A DNA stretch of 64,000 nt from Pisaster brevispinus (lineage: Eukaryota > Echinodermata > Asteroidea > Forcipulatida > Asteriidae): contig JAMKCF010000001.1 in the NCBI GenBank assembly GCA_023634235.1, positions 17,618,258 to 17,682,257 on the forward strand, read 5' to 3'. The position numbers and the translations under genes were made by a program. Below the pieces are notes generated by a model. That model saw only the letters and a list, made by a program, of their open reading frames with translations, searched no databases and was not told where the DNA came from. This document shows positions 10,104-22,999 of this stretch, in pieces (position 1 is the stretch's first letter; the number at the start of each line of letters is the position of its first letter).

Positions 10104-13100
10104 ATGAAATTCAATGGTTATATTATGGTAGCACTTTTCAATTCAATTCAATATGACGTTTATTCCATACACTTGTTTGAAAATAGTACAATATGAGAAT
10201 TTATCAGTACATAGAAAAGGGTAGTGTACATGGGATATAAAACAAATAGTTGTTGAAAACCATAGTTGGATTAAACATGAAACCTATATTGCAGTATTTC
10301 AAATTGTCCTATGACACTCTACACTGCAAGTGCTGTCATACAAATATGTGTTGAAGTTAAACCATGTGTCACTCAATTAATGCAGTACAAGTAAATCAGT
10401 TTTTTAAATATATTTGAAGATGGCTATAATTTGTCAGTTTACATGTACACACATCAAATTCTATGTTTATACACATTAATTCCTCGTTTTTGCTTTTATT
10501 TCATATCAATATTAGTTTTTAACAACAGATGTCTCTAACACAGATCATTAGACGTGCCAGGTGATAGCAGGTAAGTTTCATTCTGTAGTTAGAAGTACCT
10601 GATACAGATTTATGTTTATTTGTGTATGGTCCTCTTCTAGGCATGGCTGGTTAGTTCAGTCGATAGGTCTCTTGAATGATAATTTAAAAGTCACAGGTTA
10701 TCACTCAAACAGAACCTGACTTAAATATCAGACGTGTGTGAAATAAACTTGCATTTCAGCACCATGTATCTGTATAGTCAAACAATGCATTGACACTTAA
10801 CCACCAGAGACCAGTGATTCACATGTCACTCGCACTATCTATGTCTTTCACAAAACAGGGTTTTACATGATTGTCAGTATTCAATCAATACCAAATTATT
10901 ATGCCCACTTCACAATAAATAATAGCTTGCTGCCATTTGCACAATCACTAAATGTGGCAGATTCTGTCACAACATATTAAGTATGTTTTAGAATCAGGCA
11001 GTAAAATGTGTGTTGTTTATTCTTTGTTGATGACATAGCTAACACATGAAGCATCAGACTGTACCATCAACTACATACAGAAAGCAATGGAGCTAAACGA
11101 CTGCTTGTCAACTGTTTTGACTGTCCACACTGTCTGCTGTTGCTGTTGCTTCAAACTGATGGTGTACATCAAACATGAAAATGTACCCGAGACTACACGA
11201 GATTGTAGCTGGTCACACTCCTGGCTACCACTTATCATCTGCATTGACTGTTTTACTGTGTGACTGCCTTCCGTTGGATGCAGCTGACAGCACACTTAAC
11301 CATGGTGCTACAAACTGATGGAGCTAATGTACTCTCACTTGCTGCTCATCATCTGCGTTATAGCTGTGTTGATAATGTATGCCTTTCCACCTTTGGATGG
11401 AGCTGACAGTAAACAACTCAACCATGGTGCTACAAGCTGATGGAGCTACTCTACCCCACTAGCTGTTTTTCATCTGCACTGGCTGTCTGATTTTTCACCA
11501 TTGGTTGGTGCTGATGGTGTATGAACATTTGTACCTATGTGTTCCATAAACTACGTCCCCAACCAATTGTAGCTAGTTAAGATACTTACCATGTGTATGT
11601 GGTGTACTGTGTGGTGAACTGTCTATGAACAAGTGCTTTCAAGAAGGCAACTTTCTGCTCATCACGTCATCATCACTTTCATTGACTGAACCCTTATCAA
11701 CCAGTCAAAGAGGTAAGACCACTAAAGTATTAATTGGTTATTGTCATATCTGAAATAGATAAATTTTAGTTGAACACCAAAAGCAATGTTACTAAGCACT
11801 ACGCATTGTGTGTGTTTGAGTCCTGTGACAGAAAATCCACAGGCTCACTATAGGTGGTGTCATGCATACGTGTGCCATTTCATCAGTAAAAAGTTATTGT
11901 GAAATAATTCGCTCCACCCTTTTAATCCTTACATTACAAAATGGTACATGAAATGCATTTAGAATCACCTTAAATAACCTTTATCCATGTACCTCTACAC
12001 GGGTCTCTTTGAACCAGTGAGTATACTCGTGATAAAAATTAAATAATGCTATGAGACACTTGGAGGGTGTAATACTGATAGCTTTGCATTTATATAAATG
12101 CTTCAACTTGTGTTTGCCAATTGATACATTGTTAGCTCATTACTTTATTGTGTGCTCTATCTTTGTTTATCTTTTTTTTTCTTCAGGAAATCAAATACAG
12201 CTCATCTTTCAGACTGTGATCGACACTCTCCTGTTGGTTATATCAATCAGAATCTTCAGCAAAGAACAGTACACACTGGATTAGTGACTGATTGATGTTC
12301 CCTCTTGATTTTTACTAGATCACCTACACCCTGCTCACATGGGATTGATTGATGCACAATATTGAAAAGCACCACAAGATGGTCTGATTGGGTTATTTGA
12401 GACACAACACTAAGAAAGAAATCATATATTTGACTTCAAATGCTATAATTTGCAACAAGGACTTTATTTTTGACAGAAGTACACTCACAAGATAACATGA
12501 CACAGAATAAAGTTTATTGTATTAATACCTCTTGTACCCATTCAATCAGTGTTAAGAGATTAGCAGACATTTTAGAGTCCTTAGTGCAGTAACCTGCCAC
12601 AGACTTTATTATACACTCTTTCAGTAAGGTATTTTTACAAAGCAGCTTTCCTGCTTGAAATTTGACAAAACAACTTTTTTTGAGAAAGCTTTGCGCTATG
12701 AATTAAACTTACATGAAATGAACAAAGGTTCAACGTTATTGCTTTGTCCTTTGGAAGGGACATACAGCTGTTAGTGCAGTATCCTGCCACAGACTTTGCT
12801 GTCAACTTTTGAGAAATATGTTTTAAAAAACAGCTTTCCTGCTTGGAACTGGATAAAGCCTTTTCTTCCGAAAAAGCATCGCACTTTGAATTAACCTTCC
12901 ATGTAATGAACAAAGCTTTACAAATTGACCCTTGGTTTTTTAGAATGTTTTGATCTTCATGTAGTATGCATCACCTTATTTATAAATTAATGTGAAACTG
13001 ATGGGACAAAACAACAAGGATACTGACAGTTTTGATGTAAATGTAATTTGTAAAAACAAAGCCAACTTTTTGGTGTTCCTGAAAACGGCATTCACAATTT

Positions 13101-14167
13101 TAAAAACTGGCAAATTAAGAAAATAATATGTAGACTTTATTACCTTTGCTTGTACTATGAAATGATTTGAATAAATTATATTAAAATTAAAACAATATTT
13201 CACTTGATATTAATAATGTAAACAATCAAATGATTACCAATACGAAATAAAAAAGAAAGGAATTAAAAAAATTTGTAGACTTCATTAAATTATTGCTTCT
13301 ACTTCAGACTTCATTTAGTTACTGCTTCTACTTGGATATTTCACATGACATAGCAAATGAAGTTTGTTTAGCTTCTAAGTTCATTTTACCCAAATTAGAA
13401 GATAACATGTGTAATAGAGAGAAGAATTGCACAATGAAGTTGGTGAACAACATGCTAAAATAAATAAAGTTTTAGTAGGGGTTCATTATCAACTTAATGG
13501 GTCTTGCCAAAATAAGAAACATACAATTAACCTTGTTGACATTATTGCAACTTTACATTAAGATGATACCGGTACCTAAAAATGTACACATGTTCTGTTG
13601 TATAAAACAATAGAAAAATAACTGAAACAATAGAGTGGTCGTTGAAGAAACACAAACATCCTTTGCTGAAAGCAGGTAGGTCTAATTACAATATGGATGT
13701 AGCCAAAATGGGTCTATTGTTTGGGTCACTTAAAATAATAAAAAGGACAAATCACTGTCGCCCCGTAATTACGTTTTATACTGGACAATCCCAATCACTT
13801 TGGATAATATTTTTAAAATAATGTTGTTTCTTTCAATACCAAAACGGAAATCTAAATGCAGGAAGATGAGGACGAATTAATTTCTACCCTCCATAATTTA
13901 ATATATACACAACTCAGCCTCGGGAGGGCGCTATTTAACGAAGGCTGTGCTTTATTTGTGCATTTATTTATAAAACCCTATCCACGAGATGACTTCAAAA
14001 AATGTGATGGGCGAACGAGTTCACGTGCATTTACAGCATTGTCAATTTGACAATATAACAAAATAAATGCCGTGAGATTGTATTTATTATGTACGATAAA
14101 TCTGGTAAAACTACCCTTAAAAACTTCACGATGAAGTGTCACGATGACATCAGTTTGTTTTCTTTGA
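10104..14167. other. Non-coding 3' region downstream of the Helentron fragment
   Basis: No supported gene. Imperfect ~130-bp repeats ('CATGGTGCTACAAxCTGATGGAGCTA') lie at about 11080-11540. An imperfect direct repeat ('TTAGTGCAGTAxCCTGCCACAGACTTT...CAGCTTTCCTGCTTG') occurs at about 12577-12770 and again at 12771-12915. Short frames here are low complexity or shadows. The part near the start is probably the Helentron 3' UTR. The true 3' end of the Helentron was not located. Confidence 0.55.
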
Positions 14168-15058
14168 CTAGGCATTTATGACATTCAAGCCTGTTCCGTT
14201 AGCATTTCATGGCAAGTCTTCTTGTATTCAAAGCAGTTATATGACGTCAAGTCTGTCTAAACAAAAATTTAGATTATACCATGTTCCGTTAGCAATTTAT
14301 GACTTAAAGGTGCAAAAAATGAAAAATTCATAACTTTATTTGTGATGACGTCATCATGACGTCATATCACAATTTACATGAACTTGCCAATATCTAACAA
14401 CCTACCAAGTTTCAACATGATCGCATCATTACTTCGGGAGTTATACGACTTCAAAAAGTGCACCTTAAACGCCCCGTCACATGACCCCCCATGACGTCAT
14501 TGATCTGAAACTTCACACATATGATGCCTGCCTAAGAATCAACATGTGTGTAAATTTTGAAGTGATTACACAAAACTTCACTACACACATCTTCAAAAAG
14601 TCCATTTTGATCAGTTTTCAACCTGCCGCTAGAGGGCGCTCTTGTGTGTAGTGACGTCATCGGTATTTTTTTCTTTAATTGCCCACCCTTGCCAAACAAT
14701 AACATCGTTGAAAGCAACTTCATAAAAATTTCCACTTTTGAATTACAAGGCACTTCCTGTTTCGACCGGAAGTAGAGGTCATGTAAGGTCACGCACACTA
14801 AATAAAATGAAGACCTAGTTTATCCCCACCAAATCCCGCAAACAGAAACCTACGGTCTTTTGTGGTTGATTTGATATAGATTTTCAAATATTTAAAAAAA
14901 GGAAACTTTAAGATGACGTCACGTGACAGGTGATGACGTCATCATGACATCACTGTTTTAGGATCATTATTGCACCAATACCTTTCATCACTGAAAGTTT
15001 CATTGCAATCGCTCATTGGGAACATTGCAAAATAACGCATACAAATATTTTTTGCTGA
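14168..15058 (-). mobile_element. Helitron family B, copy 5, 3' truncated
   Basis: The body matches the B copies at 4-6.5 kb, including 'GCCGCTAGAGGGCGCTCTTGTG', an ETS-like CTTCCTGTTTCGACCGGAAG and a DR4 variant (AGGTCATGTAAGGTCA near 14776-14791). A 5' TCAGCAAA-type end lies at 15058. The terminal hairpin is missing at the left, although a CTAG lies near 14168. Confidence 0.65.
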
Positions 15059-15104
15059 AACATACAAATAAAAAAAATAATAATAATAAAAACTTTAACA
15101 AAAA

Positions 15105-15258
15105 CAAGAGCTGTTTCGCTGCGCTTTGCTGCGAAACAGCTAAAAACTTGAACGAAAACAAGAGCTGTTTCGCTGCGCTTTGCTGCGAAACAGCTAATAA
15201 TAAAAAAAACTTTAACGAAAACAAGAGCTGTTCCGCTGCGCTATGCTGCGAAACAGCT
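15105..15258 (+). repeat. Array of three short hairpin units (AGCTGTTTCGC type)
   Basis: Three units of about 45-60 bp. Each has a hairpin with arms AGCTGTTTCGC and GCGAAACAGCT (AGCTGTTCCGC in the third) around a short loop TGCGCTTTGCT, after an 'AACGAAAACAAG' leader. The array sits exactly between the 5' end of a B Helitron and the CTAG end of an A Helitron. The overlapping frames CCETAN/AAKQ are artefacts of the array. Confidence 0.8.
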
Positions 15259-15260
15259 AA

Positions 15261-16038
15261 CTAGATGTCAGTGATTGTAACTTACAATCACACAGCTGTT
15301 CCGTTCTGCTGACCTAAAAAGTTCTGTTTTGATGCCCAAGATGTGAACTGATTCTGTATTTTGTGTATGTGACGTAATGTTGTTAGAAATGAATGCTTGA
15401 TTTCCAGAGTGATAATCACAGTGTAAACTAGGTTTATTAAGTTCGGATATTGTTTTAGAACGGAAATTAAGGTCAAAGTGAGGTCATCTTTTTTGTTTCA
15501 AATGTTTCAAGTGTGGTAAACTACAAAACAACTCAAACATTACGACTCTATGACATGTGGTTCAGGAGATATGATTTTTAAAAGTTTGAACTTTCTGTTT
15601 GGACCGGAAGTAAAGGTCACTGTGAGGTCACGATTAAACATAAAATGTTGCAAGAGCTGTAAGCCACTATACAACACAAACATTACGACTTTATGACATG
15701 TGGTTTAGGAGATATATTTTGTTAAAGTTTGAACTTCCTGTTTGGACCGGAAGTAAAGTTCAAAGTGAGGTCACGATTAAAAATAAATTTTTGCAAATGT
15801 TGTAAGCCACTATACAACATAAACGTTACGACTTTATGACTTGTGGTTCAGGAGATATGATTTTGTAAAGATTTGAGCTTCCTGTTTGGACCGGAAGTAA
15901 AGATCAAAGTGAGGTCATCACTAAAAAAAATTGCAATTTAGTAAGCTACAAAGTAACACAAACAATACGACTCCACGACATGTGGTTTAGGAAATATGAT
16001 TTTTTTAAAGGAATAAGCTTCGATTATATCGACACCTG
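15261..16038 (-). mobile_element. Helitron family A, copy 3, cut by the duplication junction
   Basis: CTAG and the terminal hairpin are present at 15261 onward, followed by 144-bp units. A perfect DR5 lies at 15470-15486, with mutated versions in later units. The element stops abruptly at 16038, where the second duplication copy starts with Helentron sequence. Its missing continuation is found only at the end of copy 2. Confidence 0.78.
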
Positions 16039-16067
16039 ATGAGAAATGTATTTATTGCAATGGAGAA

Positions 16068-16811
16068 GTGATGGATGCACTGAGTAAGATGGCCTCCTTT
16101 ATTGATGAAAATAATGACAAAAGCAATAATGAACTTGTAGAAGATGATAGTGACAGTACAACCATTATGATGCATAATATTCAAGGATTACAAGTACATC
16201 AAATGGACTTCACATGTAATAAAGATATGATGTCATGTGACTTCATTTGTCTGACTGAAACATGGATTGATAAAGAGCCATGTTATGATCTGGATTTGAT
16301 TGATTTCAAATGGTATCATCAACGAAGATGTAATTCATATGATAATTCTAGTTTACTTACCCAGATGTTAAAGGAACAGAGTCATGGTGGTGTTGCTGTT
16401 TGTGCCAGAAAAGACAGAGTGCTTACTAGATTGAATATTCCAGTGACAAATCTTGAATATATTGCATTTCAGATGACTTCAGAAGTTTCTTTAACCGTTG
16501 TTGTTATTTATCGACCACCATCTTATGTAATGAAAAATTTTATTGCAGTTCTCAAACTCTTGCTTGATGAAGTACACAAAGTATCCAACAAATGCATTAT
16601 TATGGGTGATTTCAATGAAGATATTTTCAAACAATCTTCTTGTGTTGAGAAAGTGATGCAAGAACATGGTTATAAGCAGTGTGTTACTGAAGCCACTACT
16701 GAGAGAGGAACACTAATTGACCATGTTTACATGAAAAACATGGATTCTATCCAGACCCATGTAGTTCCAACATATTACAGCTATCATGAATCAATTGCAG
16801 TTAAGTTTTAG
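16068..16811 (+). pseudogene. Helentron EEP endonuclease fragment (duplicated copy)
   Basis: This is the second copy of the endonuclease. It has lost the helicase tail because the duplication breakpoint (16039) lies inside the helicase-endonuclease linker. The reading frame stays open to the same stop. One substitution changes Asp to Asn in the segment after the YRPPSYVM motif (16536), which is not one of the catalytic motifs. The ATG at 16068 exists only because of a substitution in this copy. No promoter is expected in front of it. Confidence 0.85.
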
Positions 16812-19800
16812 ATGAAATTCAATGGTTATATTATGGTAGCACTTTTCAATTCAATTCAATATGACGTTTATTCCATACACTTGTTTGAAAATAGTACAAT
16901 ATGAGAATTTATCAGTACATAGAAAAGGGTAGTGTACATGGGATATAAAACAAATAGTTGTTGAAAACCATAGTTGGATTAAACATGAAACCTATATTGC
17001 AGTATTTCAAATTGTCCTATGACACTCTACACTGCAAGTGCTGTCATACAAATATGTGTTGAAGTTAAACCATGTGTCACTCAATTAATGCAGTACAAGT
17101 AAATCAGTTTTTTAAATATATTTGAAGATGGCTATAATTTGTCAGTTTACATGTACACACATCAAATTCTATGTTTATACACATTAATTCCTCGTTTTTG
17201 CTTTTATTTCATATCAATATTAGTTTTTAACAACAGATGTCTCTAACACAGATCATTAGACGTGCCAGGTGATAGCAGGTAAGTTTCATTCTGTAGTTAG
17301 AAGTACCTGATACAGATTTATGTTTATTTGTGTATGGTCCTCTTCTAGGCATGGCTGGTTAGTTCAGTCGATAGGTCTCTTGAATGATAATTTAAAAGTC
17401 ACAGGTTATCACTCAAACAGAACCTGACTTAAATATCAGACGTGTGTGAAATAAACTTGCATTTCAGCACCATGTATCTGTATAGTCAAACAATGCATTG
17501 ACACTTAACCACCAGAGACCAGTGATTCACATGTCACTCGCACTATCTATGTCTTTCACAAAACAGGGTTTTACATGATTGTCAGTATTCAATCAATACC
17601 AAATTATTATGCCCACTTCACAATAAATAATAGCTTGCTGCCATTTGCACAATCACTAAATGTGGCAGATTCTGTCACAACATATTAAGTATGTTTTAGA
17701 ATCAGGCAGTAAAATGTGTGTTGTTTATTCTTTGTTGATGACATAGCTAACACATGAAGCATCAGACTGTACCATCAACTACATACAGAAAGCAATGGAG
17801 CTAAACGACTGCTTGTCAACTGTTTTGACTGTCCACACTGTCTGCTGTTGCTGTTGCTTCAAACTGATGGTGTACATCAAACATGAAAATGTACCCGAGA
17901 CTACACGAGATTGTAGCTGGTCACACTCCTGGCTACCACTTATCATCTGCATTGACTGTTTTACTGTGTGACTGCCTTCCGTTGGATGCAGCTGACAGCA
18001 CACTTAACCATGGTGCTACAAACTGATGGAGCTAATGTACTCTCACTTGCTGCTCATCATCTGCGTTATAGCTGTGTTGATAATGTATGCCTTTCCACCT
18101 TTGGATGGAGCTGACAGTAAACAACTCAACCATGGTGCTACAAGCTGATGGAGCTACTCTACCCCACTAGCTGTTTTTCATCTGCACTGGCTGTCTGATT
18201 TTTCACCATTGGTTGGTGCTGATGGTGTATGAACATTTGTACCTATGTGTTCCATAAACTACGTCCCCAACCAATTGTAGCTAGTTAAGATACTTACCAT
18301 GTGTATGTGGTGTACTGTGTGGTGAACTGTCTATGAACAAGTGCTTTCAAGAAGGCAACTTTCTGCTCATCACGTCATCATCACTTTCATTGACTGAACC
18401 CTTATCAACCAGTCAAAGAGGTAAGACCACTAAAGTATTAATTGGTTATTGTCATATCTGAAATAGATAAATTTTAGTTGAACACCAAAAGCAATGTTAC
18501 TAAGCACTACGCATTGTGTGTGTTTGAGTCCTGTGACAGAAAATCCACAGGCTCACTATAGGTGGTGTCATGCATACGTGTGCCATTTCATCAGTAAAAA
18601 GTTATTGTGAAATAATTCGCTCCACCCTTTTAATCCTTACATTACAAAATGGTACATGAAATGCATTTAGAATCACCTTAAATAACCTTTATCCATGTAC
18701 CTCTACACGGGTCTCTTTGAACCAGTGAGTATACTCGTGATAAAAATTAAATAATGCTATGAGACACTTGGAGGGTGTAATACTGATAGCTTTGCATTTA
18801 TAAAAATGCTTCAACTTGTGTTTGCCAATTGATACATTGTTAGCTCATTACTTTATTGTGTGCTCTATCTTTGTTTATCTTTTTTTTTCTTCAGGAAATC
18901 AAATACAGCTCATCTTTCAGACTGTGATCGACACTCTCCTGTTGGTTATATCAATCAGAATCTTCAGCAAAGAACAGTACACACTGGATTAGTGACTGAT
19001 TGATGTTCCCTCTTGATTTTTACTAGATCACCTACACCCTGCTCACATGGGATTGATTGATGCACAATATTGAAAAGCACCACAAGATGGTCTGATTGGG
19101 TTATTTGAGACACAACACTAAGAAAGAAATCATATATTTGACTTCAAATGCTATAATTTGCAACAAGGACTTTATTTTTGACAGAAGTACACTCACAAGA
19201 TAACATGACACAGAATAAAGTTTATTGTATTAATACCTCTTGTACCCATTCAATCAGTGTTAAGAGATTAGCAGACATTTTAGAGTCCTTAGTGCAGTAA
19301 CCTGCCACAGACTTTATTATACACTCTTTCAGTAAGGTATTTTTACAAAGCAGCTTTCCTGCTTGAAATTTGACAAAACAACTTTTTTTGAGAAAGCTTT
19401 GCGCTATGAATTAAACTTACATGAAATGAACAAAGGTTCAACGTTATTGCTTTGTCCTTTGGAAGGGACATACAGCTGTTAGTGCAGTATCCTGCCACAG
19501 ACTTTGCTGTCAACTTTTGAGAAATATGTTTTAAAAAACAGCTTTCCTGCTTGGAACTGGATAAAGCCTTTTCTTCCGAAAAAGCATCGCACTTTGAATT
19601 AACCTTCCATGTAATGAACAAAGCTTTACAAATTGACCCTTGGTTTTTTAGAATGTTTTGATCTTCATGTAGTATGCATCACCTTATTTATAAATTAATG
19701 TGAAACTGATGGGACAAAACAACAAGGATACTGACAGTTTTGATGTAAATGTAATTTGTAAAAACAAAGCCAACTTTTTGGTGTTCCTGAAAACGGCATT

Positions 19801-20875
19801 CACAATTTTAAAAACTGGCAAATTAAGAAAATAATATGTAGACTTTATTACCTTTGCTTGTACTATGAAATGATTTGAATAAATTATATTAAAATTAAAA
19901 CAATATTTCACTTGATATTAATAATGTAAACAATCAAATGATTACCAATACGAAATAAAAAAGAAAGGAATTAAAAAAATTTGTAGACTTCATTAAATTA
20001 TTGCTTCTACTTCAGACTTCATTTAGTTACTGCTTCTACTTGGATATTTCACATGACATAGCAAATGAAGTTTGTTTAGCTTCTAAGTTCATTTTACCCA
20101 AATTAGAAGATAACATGTGTAATAGAGAGAAGAATTGCACAATGAAGTTGGTGAACAACATGCTAAAATAAATAAAGTTTTAGTAGGGGTTCATTATCAA
20201 CTTAATGGGTCTTGCCAAAATAAGAAACATACAATTAACCTTGTTGACATTATTGCAACTTTACATTAAGATGATACCGGTACCTAAAAATGTACACATG
20301 TTCTGTTGTATAAAACAATAGAAAAATAACTGAAACAATAGAGTGGTCGTTGAAGAAACACAAACATCCTTTGCTGAAAGCAGGTAGGTCTAATTACAAT
20401 ATGGATGTAGCCAAAATGGGTCTATTGTTTGGGTCACTTAAAATAATAAAAAGGACAAATCACTGTCGCCCCGTAATTACGTTTTATACTGGACAATCCC
20501 AATCACTTTGGATAATATTTTTAAAATAATGTTGTTTCTTTCAATACCAAAACGGAAATCTAAATGCAGGAAGATGAGGACGAATTAATTTCTACCCTCC
20601 ATAATTTAATATATACACAACTCAGCCTCGGGAGGGCGCTATTTAACGAAGGCTGTGCTTTATTTGTGCATTTATTTATAAAACCCTATCCACGAGATGA
20701 CTTCAAAAAATGTGATGGGCGAACGAGTTCACGTGCATTTACAGCATTGTCAATTTGACAATATAACAAAATAAATGCCGTGAGATTGTATTTATTATGT
20801 ACGATAAATCTGGTAAAACTACCCTTAAAAACTTCACGATGAAGTGTCACGATGACATCAGTTTGTTTTCTTTGA
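16812..20875. other. Duplicate of the non-coding Helentron 3' region
   Basis: Second copy of 10104-14167 with the same internal repeats (for example the 12577-12915 direct repeat, here at about 19285-19623). No gene is supported. Confidence 0.6.
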
Positions 20876-21766
20876 CTAGGCATTTATGACATTCAAGCCT
20901 GTTCCGTTAGCATTTCATGGCAAGTCTTCTTGTATTCAAAGCAGTTATATGACGTCAAGTCTGTCTAAACAAAAATTTAGATTATACCATGTTCCGTTAG
21001 CAATTTATGACTTAAAGGTGCAAAAAATGAAAAATTCATAACTTTATTTGTGATGACGTCATCATGACGTCATATCACAATTTACATGAACTTGCCAATA
21101 TCTAACAACCTACCAAGTTTCAACATGATCGCATCATTACTTCGGGAGTTATACGACTTCAAAAAGTGCACCTTAAACGCCCCGTCACATGACCCCCCAT
21201 GACGTCATTGATCTGAAACTTCACACATATGATGCCTGCCTAAGAATCAACATGTGTGTAAATTTTGAAGTGATTACACAAAACTTCACTACACACATCT
21301 TCAAAAAGTCCATTTTGATCAGTTTTCAACCTGCCGCTAGAGGGCGCTCTTGTGTGTAGTGACGTCATCGGTATTTTTTTCTTTAATTGCCCACCCTTGC
21401 CAAACAATAACATCGTTGAAAGCAACTTCATAAAAATTTCCACTTTTGAATTACAAGGCACTTCCTGTTTCGACCGGAAGTAGAGGTCATGTAAGGTCAC
21501 GCACACTAAATAAAATGAAGACCTAGTTTATCCCCACCAAATCCCGCAAACAGAAACCTACGGTCTTTTGTGGTTGATTTGATATAGATTTTCAAATATT
21601 TAAAAAAAGGAAACTTTAAGATGACGTCACGTGACAGGTGATGACGTCATCATGACATCACTGTTTTAGGATCATTATTGCACCAATACCTTTCATCACT
21701 GAAAGTTTCATTGCAATCGCTCATTGGGAACATTGCAAAATAACGCATACAAATATTTTTTGCTGA
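20876..21766 (-). mobile_element. Helitron family B, copy 6 (duplicate of copy 5)
   Basis: Same truncated family B Helitron as at 14168-15058, carried by the tandem duplication. DR4 variant near 21484-21499. Confidence 0.65.
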
Positions 21767-21812
21767 AACATACAAATAAAAAAAATAATAATAATAAAAA
21801 CTTTAACAAAAA

Positions 21813-21966
21813 CAAGAGCTGTTTCGCTGCGCTTTGCTGCGAAACAGCTAAAAACTTGAACGAAAACAAGAGCTGTTTCGCTGCGCTTTGCTGCGAAACA
21901 GCTAATAATAAAAAAAACTTTAACGAAAACAAGAGCTGTTCCGCTGCGCTATGCTGCGAAACAGCT
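21813..21966 (+). repeat. Hairpin array, duplicate of 15105-15258
   Basis: Three AGCTGTTTCGC-type hairpin units identical to those of copy 1, again between the two Helitrons. Confidence 0.8.
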
Positions 21967-21968
21967 AA

Positions 21969-22770
21969 CTAGATGTCAGTGATTGTAACTTACAATCACA
22001 CAGCTGTTCCGTTCTGCTGACCTAAAAAGTTCTGTTTTGATGCCCAAGATGTGAACTGATTCTGTATTTTGTGTATGTGACGTAATGTTGTTAGAAATGA
22101 ATGCTTGATTTCCAGAGTGATAATCACAGTGTAAACTAGGTTTATTAAGTTCGGATATTGTTTTAGAACGGAAATTAAGGTCAAAGTGAGGTCATCTTTT
22201 TTGTTTCAAATGTTTCAAGTGTGGTAAACTACAAAACAACTCAAACATTACGACTCTATGACATGTGGTTCAGGAGATATGATTTTTAAAAGTTTGAACT
22301 TTCTGTTTGGACCGGAAGTAAAGGTCACTGTGAGGTCACGATTAAACATAAAATGTTGCAAGAGCTGTAAGCCACTATACAACACAAACATTACGACTTT
22401 ATGACATGTGGTTTAGGAGATATATTTTGTTAAAGTTTGAACTTCCTGTTTGGACCGGAAGTAAAGATCAAAGTGAGGTCATCACTAAAAAAAATTGCAA
22501 TTTAGTAAGCTACAAAGTAACACAAACAATACGACTCCACGACATGTGGTTTAGGAAATATGATTTTTTTAAAGGAATAAGCTTCGATTATATCGACACC
22601 TGATGACGTCACAGTACAACAATTGTTTTTCATACAAATAAATTTTACAAAGAACACGATGGTAAATTCCAATCTAACGCATCTGTACGGTAGAAATTAC
22701 ATGGGTTATTATGTACAAATCGAATGGGCTGTGCATAAAGCAAAATGGTCTTCTATCGGTTAGGAATTAA
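21969..22770 (-). mobile_element. Helitron family A, copy 4, 5' truncated
   Basis: Terminal hairpin plus CTAG at 21969 onward, a perfect DR5 at 22178-22194 and two further diverged units. It then continues past the duplication end (22602) into the 'CACCTGATGACGTCACAG...' segment shared with copies 1, 2, 5 and 6, and stops near 22770. This is the original continuation that copy 3 lacks. Confidence 0.75.
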
Positions 22771-22826
22771 GCCAATTTGTCTGCTAAAGTTAGCTCGAAA
22801 ATTTGCTTAACGTTATGCAGCGTTAT

Positions 22827-22998
22827 GGGCCCATAAAGCAGTTAAGCAGAAAATGTCTTTACTTAGCAAAAAGTGAGCGGGGTACCAGTGGCAACAATGT
22901 AAACTTCATGGAATGTTGATTTGTAACCTGTTTCTGCTAAGCAAGATTTCGCTGTTGCTAGCAAGTTTTGTGCTTACATGCTTTATGAAATTGGGCCC
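22827..22998. mobile_element. MITE with GGGCCC inverted ends
   Basis: The left end reads GGGCCCATAAAGCAGTTAAG. The reverse complement of the right end reads GGGCCCAATTTCATAAAGCA, then TGTAAGCA. They align with a 5-bp gap. The interior repeats 'GCTTAA/GCTAAG/GCAAG' words in both orientations. It is non-coding. Confidence 0.6.
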
Positions 22999-22999
22999 A

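Larger units (their letters stand above)
9331..16038 (+). repeat. Direct tandem duplication, copy 1 (6,708 bp)
   Basis: The sequence from ATGAGAAATG (9331) to 16038 recurs immediately downstream starting at 16039, with a constant offset of 6,708 bp. It contains the Helentron endonuclease and 3' region, a truncated family B Helitron, a hairpin array and the left part of a family A Helitron. By eye I found three substitutions against copy 2 (at 9362, 9828 and 12095), plus one 144-bp unit that copy 2 lacks. Confidence 0.92.
16039..22602 (+). repeat. Direct tandem duplication, copy 2
   Basis: This is a near-identical second copy of 9331-16038. The junction at 16039-16042 (ATGA) shows four bases of microhomology shared between the two breakpoints. 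Relative to copy 1 it lacks one 144-bp repeat unit in the Helitron A part (the offset changes from 6,708 to 6,564). Confidence 0.92.

Noticed and set aside
15016..15264. Frames rich in CFAALCCETAN and LLAVSQQSAAKQ
   Set aside because: They come from the three-unit hairpin array (and its duplicate at 21724) and are not genes.
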